Assembly (NCBI RefSeq): GCF_001639105.2
Contig: NZ_CP028903.1
Span: forward strand, 331,683-395,682
Direction: 5' to 3'
DNA: 64,000 nucleotides
Source of the DNA: Azospirillum humicireducens
GTDB lineage: Bacteria; Pseudomonadota; Alphaproteobacteria; Azospirillales; Azospirillaceae
Shown here in pieces: positions 8,610 to 17,179 of the stretch. Position 1 is the stretch's first letter. Each line of letters begins with the position of its first letter. The translations under genes were made by a program, and so were the position numbers. The notes beneath the pieces were generated by a model. That model searched no databases and was not told where the DNA came from. It was given only the letters and a program-made list of their open reading frames with translations.

Positions 8610-9146
8610 CTATGCTCCACTTCCATAGCAGCTTTTCCGGTAGGTTTCCGCCAAATCCGTGTAGCGGTGGCCGATAACCGGAAAAACCGCGAGATCGCGT
8701 TCCGTCAGCTCGCGAACCGGTCTAGCAGGGCTGCCGGCCCACAAGAATCCGGACGTCACCCGTTTTCCAGGGGTCACCAGAGCACCGGCGGCGACCATCG
8801 CCCGCGACTCGACATGGGCCCCATCCAGGATGCAGGCCTTCATGCCGATGAAGCAGCCGTCTTCCAGCGTGCAGGCGTGCAGCATCGCCATATGGCCGAC
8901 GGTGATGTCGTCACCGATGTAGGTGCCCTGCCCTTCAGCGGCCACGTGGATCACGGTGCCGTCCTGAATGTTGGTGCGAGCGCCGATTCGGATCTCGTTG
9001 ATGTCTCCACGCACGGTGCAGCCGTACCAGATGCTGCTGTTCGCCCCGATCACGACATCACCGATCACCGCCGCCGTTTCCGCGATGAACGCGGTCGGGT
9101 CGATGGTGGGCAGAATGCCGTTGAAGGCGCGGACAAGGCCGGTCAT
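8610..9146 (-). CDS. Gamma-carbonic anhydrase family protein
   Basis: A 178-residue left-handed beta-helix protein made of hexapeptide repeats. It carries the zinc-site pattern of the gamma-CA/YrdA family: RGDINEIRIG, NIQDGTVIHV and ITVGHMAMLHAC supply three His, followed by CFIGMKACILDGAHVE. It probably forms a trimer in the cytoplasm; CO2 hydration is the family activity, though many members are of uncertain activity. The start at 9146 (MTGLVRAFNG) removes 45 upstream residues that lack family similarity. It lies downstream of argC on the same strand with a 164-base gap. Confidence 0.9.
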   Translation of the reverse strand: MTGLVRAFNGILPTIDPTAFIAETAAVIGDVVIGANSSIWYGCTVRGDINEIRIGARTNIQDGTVIHVAAEGQGTYIGDDITVGHMAMLHACTLEDGCFIGMKACILDGAHVESRAMVAAGALVTPGKRVTSGFLWAGSPARPVRELTERDLAVFPVIGHRYTDLAETYRKSCYGSGA

Positions 9147-9310
9147 CAGGTCGTACCGAAATCGTGCATGACGGGCCGGATTGAAGCACCGTAAGGCTTG
9201 AGGCACCACCTGATTTCGCATTGACAGGGCAAAGCAAATCCCGATTGGTGCCTCCGTGCAACAGTGCGGAAAGCGGGCCACAACGCTGTCACAGCCCGCT
9301 TGCGGAGTTG

Positions 9311-10387
9311 TTACGGGAAAAGCGGCGCCTGATCGATGCCGGTCGTCTCGCCCAGCCCCATCATGACATTCATGTTCTGGATGGCCTGACCCGACGCGCC
9401 CTTCACCAGATTGTCGATCACCGACACGATGATGGCGCTGCGCGGTGCGCGGTCGGCGACCACGCCGATCAGATTGTGGTTGGACGCCCGGACATGGCGC
9501 GTCGCCGGCACCACGCCGGCCGGGGTCACGCCGACGAAGGGCTCGTCGGCATAGCGGGCGGCGAGCGTCGCGCGCAGGTCGTCGGCGGTGACGCCGTCGG
9601 CCATGCGGACATAGATGGTCGCCATCATGCCGCGGTTCATCGGCACCAGATGCGGGGTGAAGGAGACGGTGACCGGACGGCCGGCGGCCAGCCGCAGCTC
9701 CTGCTCGATCTCCGGCATATGGCGGTGGTGGCCGACGCCATAGGCGTTGAAGCCCTCCGACACCTCGGTGAACAGGTTGGCCTGCTTGGCGTCGCGGCCG
9801 GCGCCCGACACGCCGGACTTGGCGTCGATGACGATGCCGCCCGGCTCGATCTGGTTTTCCATCAGCAGCGGCAGCAGCGGCAGCAGCGAGCAGGTCGGGT
9901 AGCAGCCCGGATTGGCCACCACCCGCGCCTTGCGCACGCCCTGGCGGTTGAACTCGGTCAAGCCGTAGGCAACCTCCTTCTGGAGGTCGACGGCGCGATG
10001 CTCATGCCCGTACCAGGTGGCGTATTCGGCCGGGTCGCTCAGACGGAAATCGGCAGACAGATCGACCACCTTCAGCCCACTGGGCAGGCCGGCGATGACC
10101 TCCTGCGTGGTGCCGTGCGGCAGGGCGCAGAAGATGAAGTCCAGGCCGTCCCACTTCAGCTCTTCGATCTTCACCAGATCGGGCAGGCCATAGCCGCCCA
10201 GATGCGGGAACACCTCCGCCATCGGCTTGCCGGCCTGTCGTTCGGCGGTCAGCGCGGCGATCTCCACATTCGGGTGGCGCAGCAGCATGCGCACCAGTTC
10301 GGCGCCGGTGTAACCGGAAGCGCCCAGGATGCCGACGCGGATTTTGGAACCGCCGGGAGTGCTGCCGAGAATGCTGGTCGAGGCCAT
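9311..10387 (-). CDS. argC: N-acetyl-gamma-glutamyl-phosphate reductase
   Basis: A 358-residue enzyme of arginine biosynthesis that reduces N-acetylglutamyl phosphate with NADPH to the semialdehyde. The NADP fold is at residues 17-35 (RVGILGASGYTGAELVR), the catalytic cysteine is Cys162 in VVANPGCYPTC, and the active-site histidine lies in GVGHHRHMPEI. Type 1 (long) ArgC by length. It follows rpsI on the same strand, separated by a terminator. The order rplM-rpsI-argC is a common chromosomal arrangement in Rhodospirillales. Confidence 0.96.
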   Translation of the reverse strand: MASTSILGSTPGGSKIRVGILGASGYTGAELVRMLLRHPNVEIAALTAERQAGKPMAEVFPHLGGYGLPDLVKIEELKWDGLDFIFCALPHGTTQEVIAGLPSGLKVVDLSADFRLSDPAEYATWYGHEHRAVDLQKEVAYGLTEFNRQGVRKARVVANPGCYPTCSLLPLLPLLMENQIEPGGIVIDAKSGVSGAGRDAKQANLFTEVSEGFNAYGVGHHRHMPEIEQELRLAAGRPVTVSFTPHLVPMNRGMMATIYVRMADGVTADDLRATLAARYADEPFVGVTPAGVVPATRHVRASNHNLIGVVADRAPRSAIIVSVIDNLVKGASGQAIQNMNVMMGLGETTGIDQAPLFP

Positions 10388-10465
10388 GGAGGCAATGTCC
10401 TTCGCTGAAGACGGTCTGAAGACGGGTGAAACCTGTATCCGGGATAAGCGAAAGCGTGATGACAG

Positions 10466-10503
10466 AACAAAAAGAAAGGGGCGCCCCTTTCGGGACGCCC
10501 CTC
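10466..10503 (-). terminator. Rho-independent terminator after rpsI
   Basis: Read on the minus strand, GGGGCG (10501-10496) pairs with CGCCCC (10483-10478) and is followed by TTTCTTTTTG. It lies 37 bases beyond the rpsI stop codon and would separate the ribosomal operon from argC. Confidence 0.75.
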
Positions 10504-10537
10504 GCTTGTACCGTAAAGGCGCGGGCCCGTGTAGGGA

Positions 10538-11026
10538 TTAGCGCTTCGAGAACTGGAAGCTGCGGCGGGCCTTGGCGCGGCCGTACTTCTTACGCTCGAC
10601 CGTACGGGCGTCGCGGGTCAGGAAGCCGGCGGCCTTCAACGGCGGGCGCAGGGCCGGCTCGAAGTAGGTCAGCGCCTTGGAGATGCCGTGACGCACGGCA
10701 CCGGCCTGGCCCGACAGACCGCCGCCGGCGACGGTGGCGACGACGTCGAACTGGTCCAGACGCTCGGTCACGCCGAACGGCTGGGCGATCATCATGCGCA
10801 GAACCGGACGGGCGAAATAGACCGACTGGTCGCGGCCGTTCACGGTGACCTTGCCGGTGCCCGGCTTGATCCACACGCGGGCGACGGCGTCCTTGCGCTT
10901 GCCGGTGGCGTAGGCGCGGCCCTGGGCGTCCAGCTTCGGAGCGGCCAGCTCTTCGGTGACGGTCGCGGTGGCGGCGGCGCCCGTCAGATCCTTCAGGCTG
11001 GAGAGGGTGGTGGTGACCTGAGCCAT
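10538..11026 (-). CDS. rpsI: 30S ribosomal protein S9
   Basis: A 162-residue protein; the C-terminal 130 residues are the uS9 domain with the hallmark [38 protein letters not shown] and the basic tail [17 protein letters not shown] that reaches the tRNA in the P site. An N-terminal extension of about 30 residues is usual in alphaproteobacteria. It starts 2 bases after the rplM stop, so translation is coupled. Confidence 0.98.
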   Translation of the reverse strand: MAQVTTTLSSLKDLTGAAATATVTEELAAPKLDAQGRAYATGKRKDAVARVWIKPGTGKVTVNGRDQSVYFARPVLRMMIAQPFGVTERLDQFDVVATVAGGGLSGQAGAVRHGISKALTYFEPALRPPLKAAGFLTRDARTVERKKYGRAKARRSFQFSKR

Positions 11027-11028
11027 GC

Positions 11029-11493
11029 TTACGCGCTCCGCTTATTCTTCGGGTTCAGGGCGCCGATGTCGAGGGCGACCGGCTGCTGCGCATCGTGCGG
11101 ATGCGTGGCGCCCTTGTAGACCTTGAGATGGGTCATCTGCTGGCGGCCGAGCGGACCGCGCGGAACCATACGCTCCACGGCCTTCTCGATCACACGCTCC
11201 GGATACTTGCCGTCCAGGATCTGGCCCTTGGAACGGCCCTTGATCCCGCCCGGATAGCCGGTGTGCCAGTAGAAGATGTCGGCGTCGCGCTTGTTGCCGG
11301 TCAGCTTCACCTTCTCGGCATTGATAACGACGACATGGTCGCCGCAATCCATGTGCGGGGTGTAGGTCGGCTTGTTCTTGCCACGCAGGATGTTCGCCAG
11401 GATGCTGGCGAGCCGGCCGAGAACGAGGCCGTCGGCGTCGACGACGTACCACTTCTTCTCGATTTCGGTCGGCTTCAGATTGAAGGTCTTCAT
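11029..11493 (-). CDS. rplM: 50S ribosomal protein L13
   Basis: A 154-residue uL13 protein: [56 protein letters not shown] and [14 protein letters not shown] are family blocks. It is an early-assembly large-subunit protein and a known autorepressor of its operon in other bacteria. ATG at 11493 (MKTFNL) is chosen over an in-frame GTG at 11499, matching the conserved MKTF start. Its presence next to a plasmid-type origin in this window is notable. Confidence 0.98.
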   Translation of the reverse strand: MKTFNLKPTEIEKKWYVVDADGLVLGRLASILANILRGKNKPTYTPHMDCGDHVVVINAEKVKLTGNKRDADIFYWHTGYPGGIKGRSKGQILDGKYPERVIEKAVERMVPRGPLGRQQMTHLKVYKGATHPHDAQQPVALDIGALNPKNKRSA

Positions 11494-11663
11494 CGCCACA
11501 CTCGTTTCTTCGAATACGGATCGGCAAGCCGCCGATACCGGGGCGCCGAAGCGGACGGCTTTCTACGTGCAGAGACACACTTCTGTCAACGGAAAAATTT
11601 CCATTTGGAATCAATGAGTTACGAACGCGGTAACAGGATACCCGATCCTCAAACCTATTGATT

Positions 11664-12173
11664 TTAAACGGATTTTTCCGAGCCCTCGGCAATACGGTAA
11701 TGGGATACCGCGAGGGCGACCGGGTCGTGAGGGGGAATGGAGTAGGTGCCGGTGACATGGGCAACCGGCTCCGGATCGCCTTCGGAAAACAGCAGGATCT
11801 CGCCATAGGCCAGCCGCTTGCCCAGCTTCAGGACGCGCGCCTCGGCGATGATGGCGACGGGGGGTGGACGGCGCAGGAAGTTGATGGTCATGCTGGTGGT
11901 CACAGCCAACTCCACCCGCCCGATCAGGCTCAGGACCGCGCCATAGAGTGCCACATCGGCCAGCCCGAACATGGCAGGCCCGGTGACCGTGCCGCCTGGA
12001 CGGACGAAATCGTCCTTGTAGGGCAGGCGCAGGCGGATCGTGCCGGCACCCAGGCTGTCGACGACGATGCCGAAGTTGCCGACCAAGGGAACCCCTTCGC
12101 GGATCAACTCCTCCAGCTCCTCCTTCGCCATGGCGGGAACGGAAGCTGCAGCGGGGGTGTCGGCGGCGGACAT
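11664..12173 (-). CDS. PaaI-family hotdog-fold thioesterase
   Basis: A 169-residue hotdog-fold protein. The blocks PYKDDFVRPGGTVTGPAMFG, ADVALYGAVLSL and TTSMTINFLRRP match PaaI/YdiI thioesterases, which hydrolyse acyl- or phenylacetyl-CoA. The start at 12173 has GAGG 5 bases upstream. It is transcribed toward rplM with a 170-base gap and is a frequent upstream neighbour of rplM in this group. Substrate unknown. Confidence 0.85.
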   Translation of the reverse strand: MSAADTPAAASVPAMAKEELEELIREGVPLVGNFGIVVDSLGAGTIRLRLPYKDDFVRPGGTVTGPAMFGLADVALYGAVLSLIGRVELAVTTSMTINFLRRPPPVAIIAEARVLKLGKRLAYGEILLFSEGDPEPVAHVTGTYSIPPHDPVALAVSHYRIAEGSEKSV

Positions 12174-12245
12174 GATGCCTCTATCGGTGATCTTTGCTTG
12201 ACCACCGGACTGTGCGCCATCCGCGCCATCCCGACAAGTATGGTG

Positions 12246-13001
12246 CTACTCGGTGGGCTTCTGATCTGCCGGGACCGGATTCGCGGGCTCGGGCGGCGTC
12301 ACGGGCGCAGCGGCAGCGGGAGAATTGTCGGTCGGGGCGGTCAGGCGGATGGGGCCGCCGCCGCTGGCGGGCTGCGCCGCGCTTGTGGTGGACTGCTCGG
12401 CCGGAGGGGGAGCCGGCTCGGCGGGCGGGGCGAGAGGCACCGCCTTGATGTCCGATTTCGGCGCCTCGGGCTTCGGGAGATCCGGCTTCGCAACGTCGGC
12501 CTTGGGAGCATCGGCCTTGGCCGGTTCGGGATCGGCAGGGGTGGAATAGTCCGGCACGATGCGGGCCTGGCTGCCGGTGATGACCAGGACCTTCTGGCCG
12601 ATGGGCAGCGGCTGCGGCTCCTTCTGGGTCAGCGACAGCAACTCGCCGTTCGATTTGCGGACGATGTATTCCCAGCCGGTGGTGTCGCCGGCGATATGCT
12701 CCATCGCCGTGCCCAGCAGACCGCCGATCGCCGTGCCGCCGACGGTGCCGAGGGCTGCATTCATGCCACCGCTGCCAACCTGCGCCCCCAGGATGCCGCC
12801 GGCCGCGCCGCCGCTGACGGCGCCGACGGTGCCGTTGGCGCTGATCGCCACCTGACGGAATCCGACCACGACCGCCGGTTCCACCTTGTTGGCCTGCTGG
12901 ACCGCGCTGGAGGAGTAGGTGTTGGGCGAATAGTCGGAGCTGCAGGCGGCAAGACCGCCGGCCGCGGCGATGAACAGGCAAAGGGAAACCGATCGGAGCA
13001 C
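12246..13001 (-). CDS. Glycine-zipper outer-membrane lipoprotein
   Basis: A 251-residue lipoprotein. I choose the GTG at 13001: it gives a 19-residue signal peptide (LRSVSLCLFIAAAGG) ending in the lipobox LAAC, with Cys20 as the lipidated residue, and GGATGG lies about 9 bases upstream. Residues ~45-100 form a glycine-zipper (GAVSGGAAGGILGAQVG, GTVGGTAIGGLLGTAM) as in SlyB/17 kDa antigen proteins. Then comes an SH3-like stretch (WEYIVRKSNGELLSLTQ ... GQKVLVITGSQARIVPDY) and a long Pro/Ala/Lys-rich tail of about 100 residues, probably crossing the peptidoglycan layer. Monocistronic. Confidence 0.85.
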   Translation of the reverse strand: MLRSVSLCLFIAAAGGLAACSSDYSPNTYSSSAVQQANKVEPAVVVGFRQVAISANGTVGAVSGGAAGGILGAQVGSGGMNAALGTVGGTAIGGLLGTAMEHIAGDTTGWEYIVRKSNGELLSLTQKEPQPLPIGQKVLVITGSQARIVPDYSTPADPEPAKADAPKADVAKPDLPKPEAPKSDIKAVPLAPPAEPAPPPAEQSTTSAAQPASGGGPIRLTAPTDNSPAAAAPVTPPEPANPVPADQKPTE

Positions 13002-13505
13002 GGGAGGGGTTCCATCCGTATTGAGACCCGTCCTGTCTCTTACGGCAAAGCAAGCCCGCTCGTCACCGGGCAAAATCCGGACAGGACCGGAAGTCTGCAT
13101 TGCGGTGCGGCGATGTCCGGTGACCGAACGTCGTCAACCGCGGCGACCCTGCGCTGATGGACAGGCATCGTCACAACCGGAAGCAACCACGATGAACGAT
13201 GCGTCGATGCAGGGAAAGCCGGAAAACGATACGGCCGAGTCCGGCAAGCCGGCGGTCGGCCGACGCAAGCGCCTGGCATAATGCTGTCGGTGCTCGGTTG
13301 AATGCCTGCCCGCACGGACGGCCGAGCTTTCGACGCCCCACGGCTTTGGTCCTACCCCGACGGGACAGGCGGCCGGTCCTTTGGCTGGCGGACCGGACGG
13401 GAGGTGCCCCGACCAGGACACGGACGCACGGTTGCCGGAGGTGGGTTGCGCCGCGGAAATGACGGGATGACCCGCTGCACCTCCCCAGCAAAAGACATCC
13501 CCGCC
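13002..13505. other. Intergenic region, no supported gene
   Basis: About 500 bases between the divergent lipoprotein and SUMF1-fold genes. GC-rich. It holds a 29-codon frame (13192-13281) with a weak SD that I do not accept as a gene, and an alternative ATG at 13467 for the downstream gene preceded by GGAAA. Promoters for both flanking genes must lie here but no clear boxes are seen. Confidence 0.5.
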
Positions 13506-14468
13506 ATGAAATCCGCCCTGCCCGGCCCGCTGGGCGCCTTGACCGTCCTGGTCCTTCTGCTGGCAGGTCTGACCGCCTGGCGCCGGGCCGGGCCGGAGGA
13601 TCTGACCGGTTGGCGCAATGAACGGCTGGCCGCTTTTCAAGCCTGGCAGGCCGCCGCACCGGCGCACGGGACCTGGGACCATCCCGACGCGCCGGTGCTG
13701 GTGACGGTGCCGGCCGGCAGTTACCTGCAGGGTGCGCCGGAAACTGAGCAGGAACGCTTTGCGGACGAGTCGCCGCAACGGCGGGTGTCGATCGGGGCTC
13801 CATTCGCACTCGGCATGTATCCGGTCACCCGCGGCGAGTACGCCCGCTTCGTCGAGGACAGCGGATACCTGTCGCGGACCGTCTGCCGCGGCTACACCGG
13901 CGAGACCGAACTGGCGCCACGCTGGCATTTCTCCTGGCGCCGTCCGGGCTTCGACCAGACGAACCAGGACCCTGCCGTCTGCATCAGCTGGTACGACGCC
14001 AATGCCTATGTGGACTGGCTCAGCCGCCGGACCGGCCACGCCTATCGCCTGCCGACCGGGGAGGAATGGGAGTATGCGGCCCGTGCCGGCACCCGGACCG
14101 CCCGCTGGTGGGGCGACGATCCTGCGGCAGGATGCGACGCGGCGAACGGCGCCGACCTGAGCGCCAAGGATCGCTTCACCGACTGGGAGGTGGCGAACTG
14201 CCGCGACGGCGCCCTGTTCACTGCCCCCGTCGGCAGCTATCGGCCCAACGGCTTCGGCCTCTACGACATGCTGGGCAATGTCTGGCAATGGGTGGAGGAC
14301 TGCGCGGCGGACGGATCGGCAGGGTCCGGCGAGACTTGCCCGCGCCGGCTGATGCGCGGCGGGTCGTGGCACAGCCACCCACGCTATGTCCGCTCCGCCG
14401 TGCGGCGGGCGGATGGAGCGGAGAGCGGGTATGCCGCCTACGGCTTCCGCGTCGTCCGCGACCCGTAA
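13506..14468 (+). CDS. SUMF1/FGE-fold exported protein lacking the catalytic cysteines
   Basis: A 320-residue protein with an N-terminal signal-anchor (ALTVLVLLLAGLTAW) and a formylglycine-generating-enzyme-like domain: VPAGSYLQGA, GMYPVTRGEYARFVEDSGY, VCISWYDANAYVDWLS, YRLPTGEEWEYAARAG, FGLYDMLGNVWQWVEDC and RGGSWHSHPRYVRSA. In true FGE the last block has two cysteines (GGSxxCxxxYC pattern); here those positions are Ser and Val, so sulfatase activation is not expected. It is likely a periplasmic carbohydrate-binding or structural relative. An alternative ATG at 13467 has a better SD and would add 13 residues. Confidence 0.85.
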   Translation: MKSALPGPLGALTVLVLLLAGLTAWRRAGPEDLTGWRNERLAAFQAWQAAAPAHGTWDHPDAPVLVTVPAGSYLQGAPETEQERFADESPQRRVSIGAPFALGMYPVTRGEYARFVEDSGYLSRTVCRGYTGETELAPRWHFSWRRPGFDQTNQDPAVCISWYDANAYVDWLSRRTGHAYRLPTGEEWEYAARAGTRTARWWGDDPAAGCDAANGADLSAKDRFTDWEVANCRDGALFTAPVGSYRPNGFGLYDMLGNVWQWVEDCAADGSAGSGETCPRRLMRGGSWHSHPRYVRSAVRRADGAESGYAAYGFRVVRDP

Positions 14469-14519
14469 GCCGCGGACGGCGCCCCTGCCGCTTGCGCCGG
14501 GTCCTTTCCCGGCTGCCGC

Positions 14520-15296
14520 TCACTGCATGGCGGCGTCGAGTTTGGCTTTCCACAGACCGCTGGTCAGCGCCTTGGTCATCCAGGCATCGACGGCCTGCTT
14601 CAGCTCCGGGTCCTTGCGCAGCAGGTAGGCGTTCTCGAAATGGGTGAAGGGAGCCGCGACCGGGACGGCACAGAGCACGCCGGCGTTCAGCTTCGCCTGC
14701 ATGTCGGCTTCGATGCCGTCGGTGACCATGACGTCGGCCTTGCCGGCGGCGATCTGTCCGAAGATGGTCTTGTTGTCGGGCCAGACCTCGATCGGCGCCT
14801 TGGTGAAGGTGGCGCGGGCAAACTTCTCGTTGGTGCCGCCGGGATTGACGACGACGCGGGTGGTCGGCTGGTCGATCTTCTCGACGGACGTGAATTTCTC
14901 CGTGTCGGCGCAGCGGGCGATCGGGCGCTTGCCGTCGCTGACGTTGGGAACGGAGAAGTCGCCCACAGCGGCGCGATCGGGATTGACGGTGATCCCGCCC
15001 AGCGCGATGTCGAACCTCTCCGCCTTGAAGTCCTCCATCAGCGTTTTCCAGCTGGTCTGCACGAACTCCACCCGGACGCCCAGCGCGGCTCCCAATTCCT
15101 TCGCCATCTCGATGTCGGCGCCCACCAGAGCGCCGTCGGCCCCCTTGTAGCTGAAGGGCTTGTAATCGCCGGTGGTGCCGACCCGGATCACCCCGGCCTG
15201 CCGGATCGTCTGCAGCACGCTGTCGGCCGCAAAGGCCGCCGGAACCATGGTGATGGTCGCGGCAATCATAGCGGCGGCCGTCAAAAGAGCCTTCAT
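14520..15296 (-). CDS. ABC transporter substrate-binding protein, polar amino acid type (SBP family 3)
   Basis: A 258-residue periplasmic protein. The signal peptide is residues 1-23 ending PAAFAA. The mature part has the family signature VIRVGTTGDYKPFSYKGADGALVGADIEMAKELGAAL and ERFDIALGGITVNPDRA. The start at 15296 (MKALLTAAA) is supported by GGGGA 5 bases upstream. No permease or ATPase gene is adjacent, so it is an orphan binding protein in this window. Ligand unknown; a cyclohexadienyl dehydratase-like role is also known in this family. Confidence 0.88.
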   Translation of the reverse strand: MKALLTAAAMIAATITMVPAAFAADSVLQTIRQAGVIRVGTTGDYKPFSYKGADGALVGADIEMAKELGAALGVRVEFVQTSWKTLMEDFKAERFDIALGGITVNPDRAAVGDFSVPNVSDGKRPIARCADTEKFTSVEKIDQPTTRVVVNPGGTNEKFARATFTKAPIEVWPDNKTIFGQIAAGKADVMVTDGIEADMQAKLNAGVLCAVPVAAPFTHFENAYLLRKDPELKQAVDAWMTKALTSGLWKAKLDAAMQ

Positions 15297-15503
15297 TCTG
15301 ATCCCCTGTCGTTGGTCGTCTTCTGTCATTCTTCGCTGCGGTCGTCTTCCCGGCCGCCTCCCGTCACGGGAGTGCGCCAGTATGACGCCGGGTTGGGAGA
15401 ATGCATGGTCGGAAAATGCCGATCTGCCATGGGTTCGCAGCAGATCATTGCGCGATCCCGGCCTTTCCCGAGCAATTCCTCCCGCGGCCCGTCGATGCCA
15501 TGT

Positions 15504-16403
15504 TCAGACGCGCAGCACGGCCAGCCCCGACAATCCCTGTACCGCATGGTCGAGGAAGGCCCGCACCCGGCCGGGCATCAGCCGCGCCGTCGGCACCACG
15601 ACATGGACCGGCAGAGGGGCCGGCTCGGCATGCGGCATCAGGCGTACGAGGGTTCCGGCGGCGATGTCGTCCGCCGCCTGATAGGACAGCGACCGGGCGA
15701 TGCCATGCCCGTCGCGCGCGGCGAGCAGCGCCGGCTCGATATGGCTGACCGCCAGCCGCGGGGTGACCCGCACCACCCGTTCCCGCCCGTCGACCAGAAA
15801 GCGCCAGTCCGGCGGACCGGGCCGGGCCATGGACAGGATGATGTCGTGGCCGGCCAAATCCTCCGGCATCGAGGGCGTGCCGCGCCGCGCCAGATAGCCG
15901 GGGCTGGCGATCAGATAGCGCCCGACCTGCCCCACCCGCCGGGCGACGAGGTTGGAGTCGGGCAGCGGGCCGATGCGGATCGCGACGTCCAGGTCCTCCT
16001 CGATCAGATCGAGATTGCCGTCGGACAGCACCAGCTCGACCCGGATGTCGGGGAAGGCGCGCATGAAGTCGAGGACCAGCGGCGTCACATGCTTGCGCCC
16101 GAACATCACCGGAGCGGTGACGCGAAGCCGCCCGCGCAGCGGCCGGTCGGTGCCGGTGGCGGCCAGCGCCTCGTCATAGTCGGCGAGCAGCCGGCGCGCC
16201 TGCTCGGCCAACCGCCGCCCGGCGTCGGTGGGCGCGAGATTGCGGGTGGTCCGCTCGATCAGCCGCAGGCCCAGCCGCTCCTCCAGCCCCGACAGCGCGC
16301 GGGTGACGGCGGGGGCCGAGCGTCGCAGCCGCTTGGCCGCACCGGCGAGGCTTCCGGCCTCCAGGATCGCGACGAAGATCGCCAGTTCGTCCAGTCGGTC
16401 CAC
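15504..16403 (-). CDS. LysR-family transcriptional regulator
   Basis: A 299-residue LTTR starting at a GTG (SD GGAAG just upstream). The HTH is at residues 1-60 (LAIFVAILEAGSLAGAAKRL, RSAPAVTRALSGLEERLG), the effector domain at 90-295. The CrgA/AaeR-type subgroup is suggested by RLRVTAPVMFGRKHVTP. It is divergent from a GST gene 111 bases away, so control of the GST-oxidoreductase pair is likely. Confidence 0.92.
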   Translation of the reverse strand: MDRLDELAIFVAILEAGSLAGAAKRLRRSAPAVTRALSGLEERLGLRLIERTTRNLAPTDAGRRLAEQARRLLADYDEALAATGTDRPLRGRLRVTAPVMFGRKHVTPLVLDFMRAFPDIRVELVLSDGNLDLIEEDLDVAIRIGPLPDSNLVARRVGQVGRYLIASPGYLARRGTPSMPEDLAGHDIILSMARPGPPDWRFLVDGRERVVRVTPRLAVSHIEPALLAARDGHGIARSLSYQAADDIAAGTLVRLMPHAEPAPLPVHVVVPTARLMPGRVRAFLDHAVQGLSGLAVLRV

Positions 16404-16431
16404 GATTCTTCCGATTTCTGAAAGAGTGCCT

Positions 16432-16441
16432 TTTGATCAAA
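16432..16441. promoter_or_regulatory. Palindrome TTTGATCAAA, candidate LysR operator
   Basis: A perfect 10-base palindrome in the 111-base gap between the divergent lysR-type and GST genes, 29 bases from the lysR start codon. Short, so the call is tentative. Confidence 0.3.
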
Positions 16442-16514
16442 GCGGATTCCTGCCGAAGCGCGCAAGTGATTGGCTGTGGGCATCCGCAAAACAGTCGATG
16501 AGGGGACCTCTCCG

Positions 16515-17147
16515 ATGAGCACCACCGCCGAACCCGCCATCACGCTCTATGGCACGCCGCTGTCGGGGCACAGCCATCGGGTGGAAGCCTTTCTGAACAT
16601 TCTCGGCCTGCCTTACCGCTTCGTCGAGGCCGGCGCGGAGCTGCGGCGGTCGGATAGCTTCCTCGCCCTCAACCCCTTCGGACAGATCCCGGTGCTGGTC
16701 GACGGCGATCTCGTCCTGCCGGACTCCGCCGCGATCCTGGTCTATCTCGCCGACCGCTACGACGCCTCCGGCCTGTGGAACCCGAAGGCGCCGGAGGAGG
16801 CGGCGCGGGTGCAGCGCTGGCTGTCCGTCGCATCCGGCGACCTGCGCTTCGGGCCGGCCCTGGCACGCATCCTGACCCTGTGGGGAGGGGCAGGATCGCT
16901 GGCCGATGCGCAGAGGGTTGCGGAGCGGGCCCTGCGTTTCATGGATGGGCATCTGGCCGACCGCGACTGGCTGGCGGGGGAGCGGCCGACCATCGCCGAC
17001 ATCGCCTGCTACGCCTATGTCGCCCGCGCCCCGGAAGGCCGCATCCCGCTCGATCCCTATCCGGCGGTCCGTCGCTGGCTGGAGCGGGTGGAGGCGATCC
17101 CGGCGCTGACCCCGATGCCGACCAGCGTCATTCCGCAGCACGCCTGA
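16515..17147 (+). CDS. Glutathione S-transferase
   Basis: A 210-residue GST. The thioredoxin-like N-terminal domain (ITLYGTPLSGHSHRVEAFL; SFLALNPFGQIPVLVDGDLVLPDSAAILVYLADRY) includes the conserved cis-Pro and the SAAI glutathione contact; the all-helical C-terminal domain contains RDWLAGERPTIADIACYAY. Likely detoxification; the substrate is unknown. ATG at 16515 is chosen, with GAGGGG upstream. It is followed after 32 bases by a flavin-barrel protein, forming a two-gene unit opposite the LysR regulator. Confidence 0.92.
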   Translation: MSTTAEPAITLYGTPLSGHSHRVEAFLNILGLPYRFVEAGAELRRSDSFLALNPFGQIPVLVDGDLVLPDSAAILVYLADRYDASGLWNPKAPEEAARVQRWLSVASGDLRFGPALARILTLWGGAGSLADAQRVAERALRFMDGHLADRDWLAGERPTIADIACYAYVARAPEGRIPLDPYPAVRRWLERVEAIPALTPMPTSVIPQHA

Positions 17148-17179
17148 ACGCCCTCCACCCCAAGCGAAGGAGCATGGTC

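Noticed and set aside
13192-13281. 29-codon frame in the intergenic region
   Set aside because: Weak SD, no hydrophobic or domain feature; cannot be told from chance.
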